Shown here piece after piece: positions 54,343-63,491 of a stretch of DNA of 64,000 nucleotides (positions are counted from its first letter, which is position 1; each line of letters begins with the position of its first letter). Source of the DNA: Bradyrhizobium tropiciagri (lineage in GTDB: Bacteria; Pseudomonadota; Alphaproteobacteria; Rhizobiales; Xanthobacteraceae); assembly GCF_018130505.1 (NCBI RefSeq), contig NZ_JAFCKH010000011.1:246476-310475 (forward strand), written 5' to 3'. Under the pieces are notes generated by a model. That model was not told the origin of the DNA. It saw only the letters and a program-made list of their open reading frames with translations, and made no database searches. The translations under genes were made by a program, and so were the position numbers.

Positions 54343-54428
54343 GTAGCCCGGATGGAGCGCAGCGCAATCCGGGACAGACGATCCGCGGTAACGCTGCCCC
54401 GGATTTCGCTTCGCTGCATCCGGGCTAC
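54343..54428. repeat. Palindromic intergenic repeat, family C
   Basis: Second copy of the family at 20170-20256: arms GTAGCCCGGATG...CATCCGGGCTAC around GCGCAATCCGGG/CCCCGGATTTCGC. Confidence 0.85.
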
Positions 54429-54448
54429 TGAAGGTGCAGGCTCCTGCC

Positions 54449-54817
54449 CTACTGCCCCGGGATCGGCAGCACCGGCATGATCTCGACGGCATCGCCGGGG
54501 AAGATCGTGAAGTGCGGGTGGTCCTCGAACAGTTTTGCAGCGGCCTCGTGCGAGTCCGCACGCACGATGGTGAAGCCGGTCATCTGGTTGGAGATGTCGG
54601 AAATGCCGTTCGGGCCGACCCGCTTGGTCTTGCCGAGCGGTCCGCCCATCTCGACCAGCACGTCCTTGTGCTTCTCGACCCAGGCGCCCCAGGCCGCCAT
54701 GCCCTGCTGCTCCTTGGCGCGGCGCTCGGCCTCGGGCATCGCGTTCCAGGCTGCCATGCCGCCACCGGTGGCGCCGCTGCCGAGATAGACCGCGACGAAA
54801 GTTTTGGTGGTGCTCAT
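54449..54817 (-). CDS. YCII-type dimeric alpha-beta barrel protein
   Basis: Predicted 122-residue protein of the YciI-like dimeric alpha-beta fold: TKTFVAVYLGSG, MPEAERRAKEQQGMAAWGAW, GFTIVRADSHEAAAKLFEDH. It is the third of three consecutive proteins of this fold on the minus strand (others at 54867-55292 and 55351-55764). The family is often linked to ECF sigma factors or degradation of aromatic compounds, though no such gene is in the window. Function unknown. Confidence 0.7.
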   Translation of the reverse strand: MSTTKTFVAVYLGSGATGGGMAAWNAMPEAERRAKEQQGMAAWGAWVEKHKDVLVEMGGPLGKTKRVGPNGISDISNQMTGFTIVRADSHEAAAKLFEDHPHFTIFPGDAVEIMPVLPIPGQ

Positions 54818-54866
54818 CGTGTACTCCGTTGTGCTTGTGGTTGTGGATTGACGATCAGTCGGTGGA

Positions 54867-55292
54867 TCAGCGCAGCGCCTTGCCCCAGCCGCCCTGCGGA
54901 TGTTCGAAGGTGGCAGCGGCCCGCTGCACCTCCTCGGAGAAGTCGCCCATCTCCTGGACCTGGCGAATCTCGATGGTCTCGTTGTTGCTGGCCGGGCACT
55001 TCTTCGCCCATGCGATCGCTTCGGCGCGCGATGCGACGTCGATCATCCAGAAGCCGCCGATCACGTCCTTGGCCTCGGTGAACGGACCGTCGGTGACGAT
55101 GGGCTCGCCGGTGGCGAACGAGACCCGCGCGCCGGTCGCCGGCGGATGCAGGCCCTCCAGCGTGATCAGCACGCCGGCGTCCTTCAGCGCCTGATTGTAC
55201 CGCATCATCGCGGCGACGCGTTCGGGGTCGAGGTCGAGCTCCGCCGGGGCGCTCTCGTAGCCGAGCGGGATCATCAGCATCATGAAACGCAT
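54867..55292 (-). CDS. YciI/DGPF domain protein
   Basis: Predicted 141-residue protein: MRFMMLMIPLGYESAPAELD, then GLHPPATGARVSFATGEPIVTDGPFTEAKDVIGGFWMIDV, the DGPF-domain hallmark (here TDGPFTEAKD). These small proteins accompany ECF42-type sigma factors in many bacteria. Here a second member follows upstream at 58 bases. No sigma factor is adjacent. Confidence 0.85.
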   Translation of the reverse strand: MRFMMLMIPLGYESAPAELDLDPERVAAMMRYNQALKDAGVLITLEGLHPPATGARVSFATGEPIVTDGPFTEAKDVIGGFWMIDVASRAEAIAWAKKCPASNNETIEIRQVQEMGDFSEEVQRAAATFEHPQGGWGKALR

Positions 55293-55350
55293 GGAATCGT
55301 ATCCTCTGGTTTGAAGTCATTCCGGGACGATGCGGAGTGACGTGAGTGGA

Positions 55351-55764
55351 TCACCTGCCGGCCTGGGCGCGCAGGCGCTCCTCCTGCTCGCGCAGCTCGG
55401 GGGTGAGCGCCTCGCCGAAATCCTCGGCGGCGAAGACTTGGCGGATCTCGATCTCGGAGCCGCCGTCGAACGGCGCGCGCTTCATCCAGTCGATCGCCTC
55501 GTCGAGCGATTTGGTCTCGATCAGCCAGAAGCCGCAGACCAGACCGTTCGAGAAGCTGAACGGCCCGCGCGTCACCGTGCCCTGCCCGCCGGCATATTGG
55601 ACGCGTGCGCCCTTGTCGGTCGGATGCAGGCCTTCGCCGGCCTGCATCACGCCCGCCTTGACCATCTCCTCGTTGAACTTGCCCATCGCGGTGAGCAGCT
55701 CCGTGCTCGGCATCACGCCGGCCTCGGAGTCCTTGCTCGCCTTCACGATCACCATGAACTTCAT
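55351..55764 (-). CDS. YciI/DGPF domain protein
   Basis: Predicted 137-residue DGPF-like protein: MKFMVIVKASKDSEAG, GLHPTDKGARVQYAGGQG, TRGPFSFSNGLVCGFWLIETKSLDEA, closing with a charged helix (LTPELREQEERLRAQAGR). TRGPF replaces the usual DGPF. GGAG lies six bases before the ATG at 55764. Part of a three-gene cluster of related fold. Confidence 0.85.
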   Translation of the reverse strand: MKFMVIVKASKDSEAGVMPSTELLTAMGKFNEEMVKAGVMQAGEGLHPTDKGARVQYAGGQGTVTRGPFSFSNGLVCGFWLIETKSLDEAIDWMKRAPFDGGSEIEIRQVFAAEDFGEALTPELREQEERLRAQAGR

Positions 55765-55884
55765 CGTCTGCTCCGTTGTCCTGTGCCCGGTGTTCGCCTT
55801 TAAGACGATGCGCACCTTGCCGCGCCGACACGCCTTGAGAAAATTATCTGGCAAGTCATTGCGGCGCGATGTCGCGCCTCGGTT

Positions 55885-56307
55885 TCAACGTTCCTGCTTG
55901 ACGAGTGCGCCGTCACGGTAGGACGGACCGAAATAGACGTCGACGCGCTTCACCTTGTCGCCGTCGAACACGAAGAACTCGGTGTTGCGAAAGCTCTTGC
56001 CGTCCCTGGCGACGCAGCGATAGGTGACGAAGGCTTCATCGCCGTCGACCATGATACGCTCGATCTCGTGACGGCCGATCCAGTCACTCTCGCGCCAGCA
56101 TTCGGCGAAATAGGTCGGCTTGTCGATGTTCTCGCCGTAGGGCGTGCCGAAGCGGAAATCGTCGGAAAACGCCTGCTCGACCGCCGCGCGGTCATTGGCG
56201 AGATAGGCGGCGAAGAGCGCGCGGATGGTCTCCGCTCTTGTTTGGGTATGATCCGGCGGGAAAATCGCGTCCCACTTCTCCGAATCCCTGTTGCCAGTTG
56301 CAGCCAT
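55885..56307 (-). CDS. SnoaL-like polyketide cyclase/NTF2-fold protein
   Basis: Predicted 140-residue protein with NTF2-like fold: AETIRALFAAYLANDRAAVEQAFSDDFRF, then DEAFVTYRCVARDGKSFRNTEFFVFDGDKVKRVDVYFG. This is the SnoaL/ketosteroid-isomerase-like family, often found next to YciI-like proteins in ECF41/42-type loci. The ATG at 56307 is preferred over 56325 since GGAG lies five bases upstream. Substrate unknown. Confidence 0.82.
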   Translation of the reverse strand: MAATGNRDSEKWDAIFPPDHTQTRAETIRALFAAYLANDRAAVEQAFSDDFRFGTPYGENIDKPTYFAECWRESDWIGRHEIERIMVDGDEAFVTYRCVARDGKSFRNTEFFVFDGDKVKRVDVYFGPSYRDGALVKQER

Positions 56308-56445
56308 GTCGTCTCCACAATGCATTGCCGGGATCCGGAGCGGTGATCGCTCCGGATCCCGGACCTTGGATGGATGACGAACGGGAACCGGCGAATGCGA
56401 CAGGCGGGGCGAAAATATTAGCGCTGCCGCCGGTCCGCCAACGCG

Positions 56446-57102
56446 CTAGCCGTCCCTCGGCAGCATGCCGAAATAAGGCTCCGCCTGCTTGAGCACGCGC
56501 GCGAAGGACGGCCGCGCCATCAGCCGCTCCAGATAGGCGTGCAGGCGCGGGTGACCGTCGCCGAACGGCTCGTTCAGATTGCCGTAGTACAGCGCAGGCG
56601 CCGCCGCGCAGTCGGCCAGCGTGAAGTGCTCTCCCATCATCCACCCGGTCGCCGCGATCTCGCGCTCCAGCGCGGCATAGGATGTGCGGAGCTGCGCCCG
56701 CGCTTCGGCGACACCATGCGGGTCCTTGCGATCCGCCGCCGGGCGGAGCCGGTCGCCGACGATCTTCTGCATCGGCAGATGGACGTAAAGATCGAGGAAG
56801 CGGTCGCGCAGCCGGGTCTTCAGCGCAAGGTCGGCATCCTCGGGGATCAGCCGCGTGACGGACGGATAGTGCCGGTCGAGATGTTCGATGATGATGCTGG
56901 ATTCCGGCACCGTCTCGCCGCGCGCTTCGTCGCGCAGCACCGGAAACTTGCCGATCGGCGACAGTGCGAGCAACGCGGCGCGCTCGGCGGGGTCGCCGAG
57001 ATTGACCAGATGCGGGGTGAACGGCACGCCGTTCTCGTGCAGCGCGATCAGCGCCTTCCAGCAGAACGAGGACAGCGGGTGGTAATGCAGGGTGAGCGAC
57101 AT
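56446..57102 (-). CDS. Glutathione S-transferase family protein
   Basis: Predicted 218-residue GST: thioredoxin-like N-terminal domain with LHYHPLSSFCWKALIALHENG (possible catalytic Ser) and VLRDEARGETVPESSIIIEHLD (glutathione-binding ESS), then an all-helical domain (LADCAAAPALYYGNL). GGAG lies five bases before the ATG. It lies upstream of the YciI/SnoaL genes on the same strand, which suggests a common detoxification or aromatic-metabolism role, unproven. Confidence 0.92.
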   Translation of the reverse strand: MSLTLHYHPLSSFCWKALIALHENGVPFTPHLVNLGDPAERAALLALSPIGKFPVLRDEARGETVPESSIIIEHLDRHYPSVTRLIPEDADLALKTRLRDRFLDLYVHLPMQKIVGDRLRPAADRKDPHGVAEARAQLRTSYAALEREIAATGWMMGEHFTLADCAAAPALYYGNLNEPFGDGHPRLHAYLERLMARPSFARVLKQAEPYFGMLPRDG

Positions 57103-57579
57103 CGGAACTCCATGGATGGTCGAGTACGCCGAGGACGAACCGAAGGCACGCGCCCCGACATCCCGCCCGCGGAAATAGTTCCCATCCGGACCGGCCGGAT
57201 CGCGCAATCGTGGCGCTCGGGCCGGCGCGACTCACGCTGCGCCAAACCACGCCGCGCCATAAGCGCGCTCGATGGACCCATAAGTCCCGGAAAAACAACC
57301 ACTATCGCGAAGTTCCGGCAGACGAAACTTTCCTGCGAATTTGCGTCCGTAAGATTACGGTAAGCATCGCGGACCGGCTGTGGATGATAACGTGCACAGT
57401 AGAAAAATACCTCGCAAATTGAGCCACATACCCCAGTGACCGGGCCGGTATGCCGCGCAGCCGCGATAGTCCGCGTCGACCAGGCTTTACCGAAGCTAAA
57501 CCGGGTCCTGCAATTTTTCCGTGAGTTGCCTCGTCTGCATTTCCCATCCCCTTCCCTATTGAAGCTTCACGGAGCCCCG
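57103..57579. other. Intergenic region upstream of the chemoreceptor
   Basis: A 477-base stretch between divergent genes. No coding frame of quality is present and no tRNA or strong hairpin pair is seen; a GC palindrome CATCCGGACCGGCCGGATCG lies near 57183. It should hold promoters for both neighbours but I cannot assign them. Confidence 0.4.
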
Positions 57580-59247
57580 ATGTTCACTTTCAACAACGCA
57601 AAGGTGCAGAACGCGCTGGCGCAGGCTGACGCGATCGGCAAGTCGCAGGCCGTGATCGAGTTCAAGCTCGACGGCACCATCGTCCAAGCCAACGAGAACT
57701 TCCTGAAGGCGATGGGCTACTCCCTCGACGAGATCAGGGGCAAGCACCACAGCATGTTCGTCGAACCCGCGACGCGCGACAGCCAGGCCTATCGCGAGTT
57801 CTGGGCCAGCCTGAACCGCGGCGAGTTCCAGTCCGCACAGTACAAGCGCATCGCCAAGGGTGGCCGCGAGATCTGGATCCAGGCCTCCTACAACCCGATC
57901 ATGGACAAAAGCGGCAAGCCGGCCGGCGTGATCAAGTTCGCCACCGACATCACCACGCAGAAGATCCACAGCATGGAGGACGCCGGCAAGATCGCCGCGA
58001 TCGGCCGCGCGCAGGCGATCATCGAGTTCAACATGGACGGCACCATCGTCAACGCCAACGAGAACTTCCTCGGCGCGATGGGCTACTCGCTGGCCGAGAT
58101 CCAGGGCAAGCACCACAGCATGTTCGTGACCCCGGCCGACCGCGACAGCGCGGCCTATCGCGAGTTCTGGGCGCGGCTGAACCGCGGCGAGCTCGAGGCC
58201 GGCGAATTCAAGCGTCTCGGCAAGGGCGCCAAGGAGATCTGGATCCTCGCCTCCTACAACCCGATCCTCGACGATCGGGGCAAGCCGTTCAAGGTCGTCA
58301 AGTTCGCGACCGATGTGACGGAGCAGAAGCTGAAGGCGGCCAACAATGACGGTCAGATCGACGCGATCGGCAAGTCGCAGGCGGTGATCGAATTCAACAT
58401 GGACGGCACCATCCGCAACGCCAATCCGAACTTCCTCGGCGCGATGGGCTATTCGCTGGCCGAGATCCAGGGCAAGCATCACAGCATGTTCGTCGAACAG
58501 GCCGAGGCCAACTCGGCCGGCTATCGCGAGTTCTGGGAGGCGCTCAACCGCGGCCAGTTCCAGGCCGCCGAGTACAAGCGCATCGCCAAGGGCGGCCGCG
58601 AGATCTGGATCCAGGCCTCCTACAACCCGATCCTCGATCTCAACGGCAAGCCCTACAAGGTGGTGAAATACGCCACCGACATCACCGCGCAGGCGATCGG
58701 CCGCAAGAAGGCCGACAGCGCCCGCGGCCTGATCGAGGCGGTCGCCGCCGGCAGCGAGGAAATGAGCGCCTCGATCCGCGAGATCTCCGAGACCATGACC
58801 AAGTCGAAGCAGAACGCCGCGGTCGCCACCGGCCGCGTCGAGGCTGCCGACGCCCAGGCGCAGAAGCTCAACGCCGCCGCGCAGGCGATGAGCGGCATCG
58901 TCGAGATGATCTCGAGCATCACCGGCCAGATCAACCTGCTGGCGCTCAACGCCACGATCGAATCCGCGCGTGCGGGCGAAGCCGGCCGCGGCTTCGCGGT
59001 GGTCGCCTCCGAGGTGAAGAGCCTCGCCAACCAGGCCAAGCAGGCGACCGACACGATCTCGTCGGAGATCGAGGCGCTGAACTCGATCGCCGCCGAAGTG
59101 GTGAGCTCGCTCACCGAGATCAAGGCCGCGATCGCCGGCGTCAACGAGTACATCACCTCCACCGCCGCCGCAGTCGAGGAGCAGAGCATCGTGACGCAGG
59201 ACATGTCGACCAACATGCAGCGCGCGTCCGCTGAGCTCGCGGCATAA
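57580..59247 (+). CDS. Soluble triple-PAS methyl-accepting chemotaxis protein
   Basis: Predicted 555-residue chemoreceptor with no transmembrane helix. Three almost identical PAS modules of 122 residues each (starting about 17, 139 and 261) each contain EFWA/E plus [23 protein letters not shown] and ASYNPI. The C-terminal 185 residues form the signalling domain with the hairpin tip [20 protein letters not shown], which interacts with CheA/CheW. The ATG at 57580 has GGAG five bases upstream. Such soluble PAS receptors often sense redox or oxygen via FAD or heme; cofactor unproven here. Confidence 0.92.
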   Translation: MFTFNNAKVQNALAQADAIGKSQAVIEFKLDGTIVQANENFLKAMGYSLDEIRGKHHSMFVEPATRDSQAYREFWASLNRGEFQSAQYKRIAKGGREIWIQASYNPIMDKSGKPAGVIKFATDITTQKIHSMEDAGKIAAIGRAQAIIEFNMDGTIVNANENFLGAMGYSLAEIQGKHHSMFVTPADRDSAAYREFWARLNRGELEAGEFKRLGKGAKEIWILASYNPILDDRGKPFKVVKFATDVTEQKLKAANNDGQIDAIGKSQAVIEFNMDGTIRNANPNFLGAMGYSLAEIQGKHHSMFVEQAEANSAGYREFWEALNRGQFQAAEYKRIAKGGREIWIQASYNPILDLNGKPYKVVKYATDITAQAIGRKKADSARGLIEAVAAGSEEMSASIREISETMTKSKQNAAVATGRVEAADAQAQKLNAAAQAMSGIVEMISSITGQINLLALNATIESARAGEAGRGFAVVASEVKSLANQAKQATDTISSEIEALNSIAAEVVSSLTEIKAAIAGVNEYITSTAAAVEEQSIVTQDMSTNMQRASAELAA

Positions 59248-59280
59248 AAGCACGGCGGCGCACGCGCGCCGCTGCGCGTA

Positions 59281-59323
59281 CCTCGAAGGATGAACGGCGT
59301 GGCTGGGCCGCCGTCCTTCGAGG
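59281..59323. repeat. Perfect hairpin after the chemoreceptor gene
   Basis: Arms CCTCGAAGGA and TCCTTCGAGG with inner ACGGCG/CGCCGT. Followed by a short CTTTCCC; it may end chemoreceptor transcription or be a dispersed repeat. Confidence 0.65.
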
Positions 59324-59400
59324 CTTTCCCGTCAGGTTGACATCGCCTGACAAAGGTCGCAGACGGTCGGGCTCCCCTCGCCCCAACCTCGGACCGTCAG

Positions 59401-60189
59401 ATGAATTCCTCCGCACCGAAAGTCGCACTCGTCACCGGCGCCGCGCGCGGGATCGGGCTGGCGGCCGCGAAGCGCTTTCTCGCCGAGGGCTGGCGCGTCG
59501 CGCTGCTCGATATCGAGGGCGAATTGCAGGCGCGCGCGGTGGCGGCGCTGAACCGGCCGGACGACACGCTGGCGCTGACCTGCGACGTCGCCGACGCCGG
59601 CGCCGTCGCGGCGGCGGTCGCCTCCGTCAGCCGCCGCTTCGGCCGGCTCGATGCGCTGGTCAACAACGCCGGCGTCGCGGTGTTCACGCCGGTGCTGGAG
59701 ACCTCAGACGCCGACTGGAGCCGGATCATGGCGGTCAACCTCACCGGCCCGTTCTTGTGCACGAAGGCCGCGGCGCCTGTGATGCGCGAGCATGGCGGCG
59801 GCGCGATCGTCAACATCACCTCGATCTCGGCGGTGCGGGCCTCAACGCTGCGTTCGGCCTATGGCACCAGCAAGGCAGGGCTGGCGCACCTGACCAAGCA
59901 GCTCGCGGTCGAGCTCGCCTCGCTCGGCATCCGCGTCAACGCCGTCGCGCCCGGACCGGTCGAGACCGCGATGGCGAAGTCCGTGCACACGGCGGAGATC
60001 CGCGCCGACTATCACGACGCGATTCCGCTCAACCGCTACGGGCTCGAGGAGGAACTGGCGGACGCCATCTTCTTCCTGTGCTCGGAGCGCGCCAGCTACA
60101 TCACCGGCCAGATCCTCGCCGTCGACGGCGGTTTTGATGCCGCCGGCATCGGCCTGCCGACCCTGCGCGGCCAGCGGCGGAACGGGTAA
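59401..60189 (+). CDS. Short-chain dehydrogenase/reductase
   Basis: Predicted 262-residue Rossmann SDR: cofactor motif VTGAARGIGLAAAKRF (about 11-26), NNAGVAVFTP, catalytic Ser in NITSISAVRAST, and the YGTSK pair (Y155-like, K159-like), PGPVETAM, and GQILAVDGGFD at the end. The Asp in LLDIEG after strand two favours NAD(H). Like many SDRs its substrate is unknown; likely a 3-oxoacyl or polyol type. Confidence 0.93.
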   Translation: MNSSAPKVALVTGAARGIGLAAAKRFLAEGWRVALLDIEGELQARAVAALNRPDDTLALTCDVADAGAVAAAVASVSRRFGRLDALVNNAGVAVFTPVLETSDADWSRIMAVNLTGPFLCTKAAAPVMREHGGGAIVNITSISAVRASTLRSAYGTSKAGLAHLTKQLAVELASLGIRVNAVAPGPVETAMAKSVHTAEIRADYHDAIPLNRYGLEEELADAIFFLCSERASYITGQILAVDGGFDAAGIGLPTLRGQRRNG

Positions 60190-60235
60190 GGCAAGGTCTC
60201 GCAGCGACCCTCGTTCGCGAGCTCGAGCGCAACGA

Positions 60236-60487
60236 TCACCGTTCGAACCCGCGCGGGCGCGTCGATCCCGGCGCGTAAAACGGGTTGACCAGGCAAGTGG
60301 CCGGGAGCCCTTGCGCGGCGAACTGGCACTGCCCCCACGAGGTGAAGATGCAGTCCATCCGCTCGCCGATCAGCGAACCGTAAACATGCATGCAGACCGG
60401 GTAGCGAGGATCATACATTTGCGCAGATGCCGGCTTCGCCATCGCAAGAACGCCCAGCGCCAGCATCAATGCTCCAACCAATTTCAC
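60236..60487 (-). CDS. DUF3551 family secreted protein
   Basis: Predicted 83-residue exported protein: signal peptide (MKLVGALMLALGVLAMAKPA, with a GTG initiator) and a cysteine-rich mature part (YPVCMHVY, MDCIFTSWGQCQFAAQGLPATCLVNPFY). The pattern is that of DUF3551, a family expanded in Bradyrhizobium and relatives. GGGAG lies seven bases before the GTG at 60487. Function unknown. Confidence 0.85.
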   Translation of the reverse strand: MKLVGALMLALGVLAMAKPASAQMYDPRYPVCMHVYGSLIGERMDCIFTSWGQCQFAAQGLPATCLVNPFYAPGSTRPRGFER

Positions 60488-60530
60488 CGTGAGTCTCCCG
60501 CTTGTCGAACGCACGCGTTCGCGTCCTTGG

Positions 60531-61100
60531 TCATCGCCCATTCACCGCAACCACACGCCAAGCATCCGCCAACCGATCAATTCTCGTGAGCGAGAGCGGA
60601 TCGATGACGAAGCGCAGCGCCAACTCTGGCGCCAGATCGAGTGCAATCGCAAGCACCGCGCGGATGGTGCCGGAATGCACCACCAGTATGGCATCGCCGG
60701 CGGGCAGGCGCGCCAGCCCTCTCCTTGCGCGCGCGATTTGATCGAGAAAGCTCTCGCCGCCGGGCGGCTGGTTGGTCGCCGGCGATTGCCAGAACGCGCG
60801 ATAGGCTGCCGCGCCCAGCTCGGCCTCGATCTCGCTGTGACGCCGTCCGGTCCAGTCGCCGAAATCCTGCTCGCGAAAGGCATCGTCCTCGGTGGCGCGA
60901 AGGCCGAGCCGCGCCGCGGTTTCGCGCGTGCGTCGCGCCGGGCTGCAGACCGCGAACGCGGCGGCCGGGAGCCGCGCCTCGAGCGCAGCGAACGCGGCGA
61001 CATCGCCGAGATCGGCGGGCGCATCGGGCGCGTGAATCACACCGCGCGGCCCGTCGACGGGCGCGTGGCGGATCAGCCAGAGATGCGTTTCACCATTCAT
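60531..61100 (-). CDS. Histidine phosphatase, probable alpha-ribazole phosphatase
   Basis: Predicted 189-residue phosphatase: LWLIRHAPVDGPRG (catalytic histidine in RHAP), CSPARRTRETAA, and VVHSGTIRAVLAIAL with the second histidine. It matches the CobC group, which removes the phosphate from alpha-ribazole-5-phosphate in cobalamin synthesis. The cobS gene stops 18 bases before its start and cobT is divergent, so the cobalamin assignment is supported by context. Confidence 0.82.
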   Translation of the reverse strand: MNGETHLWLIRHAPVDGPRGVIHAPDAPADLGDVAAFAALEARLPAAAFAVCSPARRTRETAARLGLRATEDDAFREQDFGDWTGRRHSEIEAELGAAAYRAFWQSPATNQPPGGESFLDQIARARRGLARLPAGDAILVVHSGTIRAVLAIALDLAPELALRFVIDPLSLTRIDRLADAWRVVAVNGR

Positions 61101-61118
61101 CGCACTCACCCAAGTCAC

Positions 61119-61871
61119 TCACCCAAGCCGCGCCGCGAGCAGCACGAGGATCGCGACCTCGGCGACCTGCTCGGCACCGCCGAGCACGTCGCCGGTCAGG
61201 CCGCCGATCTGCCGCTTGGCCAGCAGCCCCATGACCAACGCCGCCGCGCCGGCCGCGATCGCCGCCAGCAGCGCGCTGGCGAACGGCAGCACCAGCAACG
61301 CAATGATCAGCGCCACGCCGGCCGCGACCGCGGCAATGGTGCCGTCGGGCCGGCCGGCATTGGCCGCGAGCCCGTCGGCGCGTGCATTGGGCAGGCTGAT
61401 CGACAGCCACGGCAGTACACCGCGGCCGAGCGCATGCGTCGCGACCAGGCTCTGCACCACGACACCATCCGGAAGTGCCGCCAGCGCGGAAAGCTTCGCG
61501 GCAAAGCCGACGAGCAGCGCCAGCGCGCCGTAGGTGCCGAGCCGGCTGTCGCGCATGATCTCCAGCTTGGCCGCGACATCGCGGCCGCCGCCGAAGCCGT
61601 CGGCGACATCGGCCAACCCGTCCTCGTGCAGTGCCCCGGTGAGCAGCGCACCGCCGCCGAGCGCAAGCGCCGCCGCGGCGAGATCCGGCACGCCGATCGC
61701 GCGCAGCAGCAGGCAGAACAGCCCGATCGCCGCCCCGATCAGCGCTCCGACCAGCGGGAACAGCCGCTGCGCCCGCACAAAATTCTCCGGCCGTGCGCCG
61801 TCCGGATGCGGCATCGGCAGGCGGGTCAGGAAGGCGGTCGCGGTCCTGAGATCGTCGAGCCATTCATGCAT
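61119..61871 (-). CDS. cobS: Adenosylcobinamide-GDP ribazoletransferase (cobalamin synthase)
   Basis: Predicted 250-residue inner-membrane enzyme joining adenosylcobinamide-GDP to alpha-ribazole. Motifs FLTRLPMP near the start, GALHEDGLADVADGFGGGRD (about 80-99, metal site) and IMRDSRLGTYGALAL are typical, with about six helices. GAAGG precedes the ATG at 61871. It is divergent from cobT and followed by the phosphatase gene. Confidence 0.95.
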   Translation of the reverse strand: MHEWLDDLRTATAFLTRLPMPHPDGARPENFVRAQRLFPLVGALIGAAIGLFCLLLRAIGVPDLAAAALALGGGALLTGALHEDGLADVADGFGGGRDVAAKLEIMRDSRLGTYGALALLVGFAAKLSALAALPDGVVVQSLVATHALGRGVLPWLSISLPNARADGLAANAGRPDGTIAAVAAGVALIIALLVLPFASALLAAIAAGAAALVMGLLAKRQIGGLTGDVLGGAEQVAEVAILVLLAARLG

Positions 61872-61896
61872 AGTCGCAGCCTTCAAACTCAACTCT

Positions 61897-61946
61897 TGCG
61901 CATGGATCCAGGCGGAAAACCGCTTCACACTTTTCCGGATCATGCT
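61897..61946. repeat. Palindromic repeat, family A variant
   Basis: CATGGATC at one end and GATCATG at the other, enclosing GCGGAAAACC and TTTTCCG. A short relative of the element at 48957-49005; lies in the divergent cobS/cobT spacer. Confidence 0.65.
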
Positions 61947-61978
61947 TTAGCTTGCGCCCCGCTCGACGAGGGAATCGC

Positions 61979-62992
61979 ATGCAGTTCAGTACTCTAGACG
62001 ACATCCGCGGCTTTTGTCGCGACCTCCCCGGAGGGGACGACGCCACCGCGGAGGCCGCCGCGCAACGGCAACAGAACCTGACAAAACCGCCGGGCAGCCT
62101 CGGGCGGCTGGAGGATGTCGCGATCTGGCTGGCGCGCTGGCAGGGTCGCGAGCTGCCGCAGCTCGACAAGGTCACCATCGCGGTGTTCGCCGGCAATCAC
62201 GGCGTCGCGGAGCGCGGCGTCTCCGCCTATCCGTCCGAGGTCACCGCGCAGATGGTGGCGAATTTCGCCGCGGGCGGCGCTGCGATCAACCAGATCGCGA
62301 AATTGGCCGGCGCCGAGCTGCGCGTCGAGCCGCTCGAGCTGGCGCGGCCGACGCGCGACTTCACGATGGCGCCGGCGATGGACCCGGCGGATTTCCTCGT
62401 CGCGCTCGACACCGGCTGGCGCACGGTGCCGGAGCAATGCGACCTGCTCGTGGTCGGCGAGATGGGCATCGCCAACACCACGGTGGCGGCGACGCTGTGC
62501 GCGGCGCTGATGGGCGGCCGCGGCGCGCGCTGGGCCGGCCGCGGCACCGGCGTCGACGATGCCGGCATCCTGCGCAAGCGCGTCGCGATCGACGCGGCGC
62601 TCAAGCTGCATCGCGGGGTGCTCGACGATCCGCTGGCCACGGCGATTGCGCTCGGCGGGCGCGAGCTTGCGGCGATCGCGGGTGCGGTGCTGGCGGCACG
62701 CGCCAGGTGCATTCCGGTGCTGCTCGACGGCTTCGTGGCGACCGCGGCGGTGCTGCCGCTGGCAAAGCTCGCGCCCGACATCCTCGCGCACTGCCGCGCC
62801 GGGCATGTGTCGGCCGAGCTCGGCCATCGCGAATTGCTGCGCGAACTCGCGCTCGCCCCGCTGCTCGATCTGGAGATGCGGCTCGGCGAAGCCTCCGGCG
62901 CCGGCATCGCGATCCTGCTGTTGCGGGCGGCGCTGGCCTGCCACGGCGGCATGGCGACCTTTGCCGAAGCCGGCGTCTCCGGCGCGGGCTGA
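61979..62992 (+). CDS. cobT: Nicotinate-nucleotide-dimethylbenzimidazole phosphoribosyltransferase
   Basis: Predicted 337-residue enzyme forming alpha-ribazole-5-phosphate. KPPGSLGRLEDVAIWLARWQ, VTIAVFAGNHGVAERGVSAYP, GEMGIANTTVAATL and RGTGVDDAGILRKR are conserved; the late QPAT-like Glu region is GHVSAELGH. GAGG lies before the ATG at 61979. Divergent from cobS and the phosphatase, so these three cobalamin genes form one locus. No cobalamin riboswitch is visible in the 107-base spacer. Confidence 0.96.
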   Translation: MQFSTLDDIRGFCRDLPGGDDATAEAAAQRQQNLTKPPGSLGRLEDVAIWLARWQGRELPQLDKVTIAVFAGNHGVAERGVSAYPSEVTAQMVANFAAGGAAINQIAKLAGAELRVEPLELARPTRDFTMAPAMDPADFLVALDTGWRTVPEQCDLLVVGEMGIANTTVAATLCAALMGGRGARWAGRGTGVDDAGILRKRVAIDAALKLHRGVLDDPLATAIALGGRELAAIAGAVLAARARCIPVLLDGFVATAAVLPLAKLAPDILAHCRAGHVSAELGHRELLRELALAPLLDLEMRLGEASGAGIAILLLRAALACHGGMATFAEAGVSGAG

Positions 62993-63052
62993 CAAACTGT
63001 CGCCGCATGGGATAGCGTAAGCTGGGGCGACGCCAGCCCGGGGGAACCGCCG

Positions 63053-63490
63053 ATGCACATGGTGGCAATCAGGACGATCTTGGTGGCGGCTGCGCTCTGC
63101 GCTGCCGTGTGTTCTGCCCAGGCTGAGGTGCGCATCCTCGCGAGCCCCGGCGGGCAGGTCGGCCCGTTCCTCGAACTGTTCGAGCGGGTGCGCGCCTCCG
63201 GCGAGCGCGTGGTGATCGACGGTCCGTGTTTTTCGGCATGCACGCTGGTGCTCTCGATGGTGCCGGATGACCGCATCTGCGTGACACGGCGCGCGGTGCT
63301 CGGCTTCCACGCCGCGCGCTCGATCGACCGGCGCGGCCGCACCTACGCCGAGCCGGAAGCCACCGCGGCCGTGCTGGAGGCGTATCCCGGACCGGTCCGC
63401 GGCTGGATCGTTCGCCGCGGCGGATTGAGCTCGCGCCTGCTGCTGCTGCGCGGCCGCGACCTCGCAGCAATCTATCCGCGCTGCCGGTGA
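63053..63490 (+). CDS. Periplasmic COG3904-like ClpP-fold protein
   Basis: Predicted 145-residue exported protein: signal peptide about 1-24, then EVRILASPGGQVGPFLELFERV and GERVVIDGPCFSACTLVLSMVP, with CVTRRAVLGFHAA. The SPGG and GPCFSACTL segments recall the crotonase/ClpP-like fold of COG3904 proteins, where a Ser-Ala-Cys-Thr turn sits in the active site. Whether it is active is uncertain. It lies beyond cobT, with which it has no visible link. Confidence 0.65.
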   Translation: MHMVAIRTILVAAALCAAVCSAQAEVRILASPGGQVGPFLELFERVRASGERVVIDGPCFSACTLVLSMVPDDRICVTRRAVLGFHAARSIDRRGRTYAEPEATAAVLEAYPGPVRGWIVRRGGLSSRLLLLRGRDLAAIYPRCR

Positions 63491-63491
63491 A

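Noticed and set aside
61872-61978. Possible cobalamin riboswitch between cobS and cobT
   Set aside because: Only 107 bases, much of it filled by a palindromic repeat, and no B12-box-like sequence was visible.
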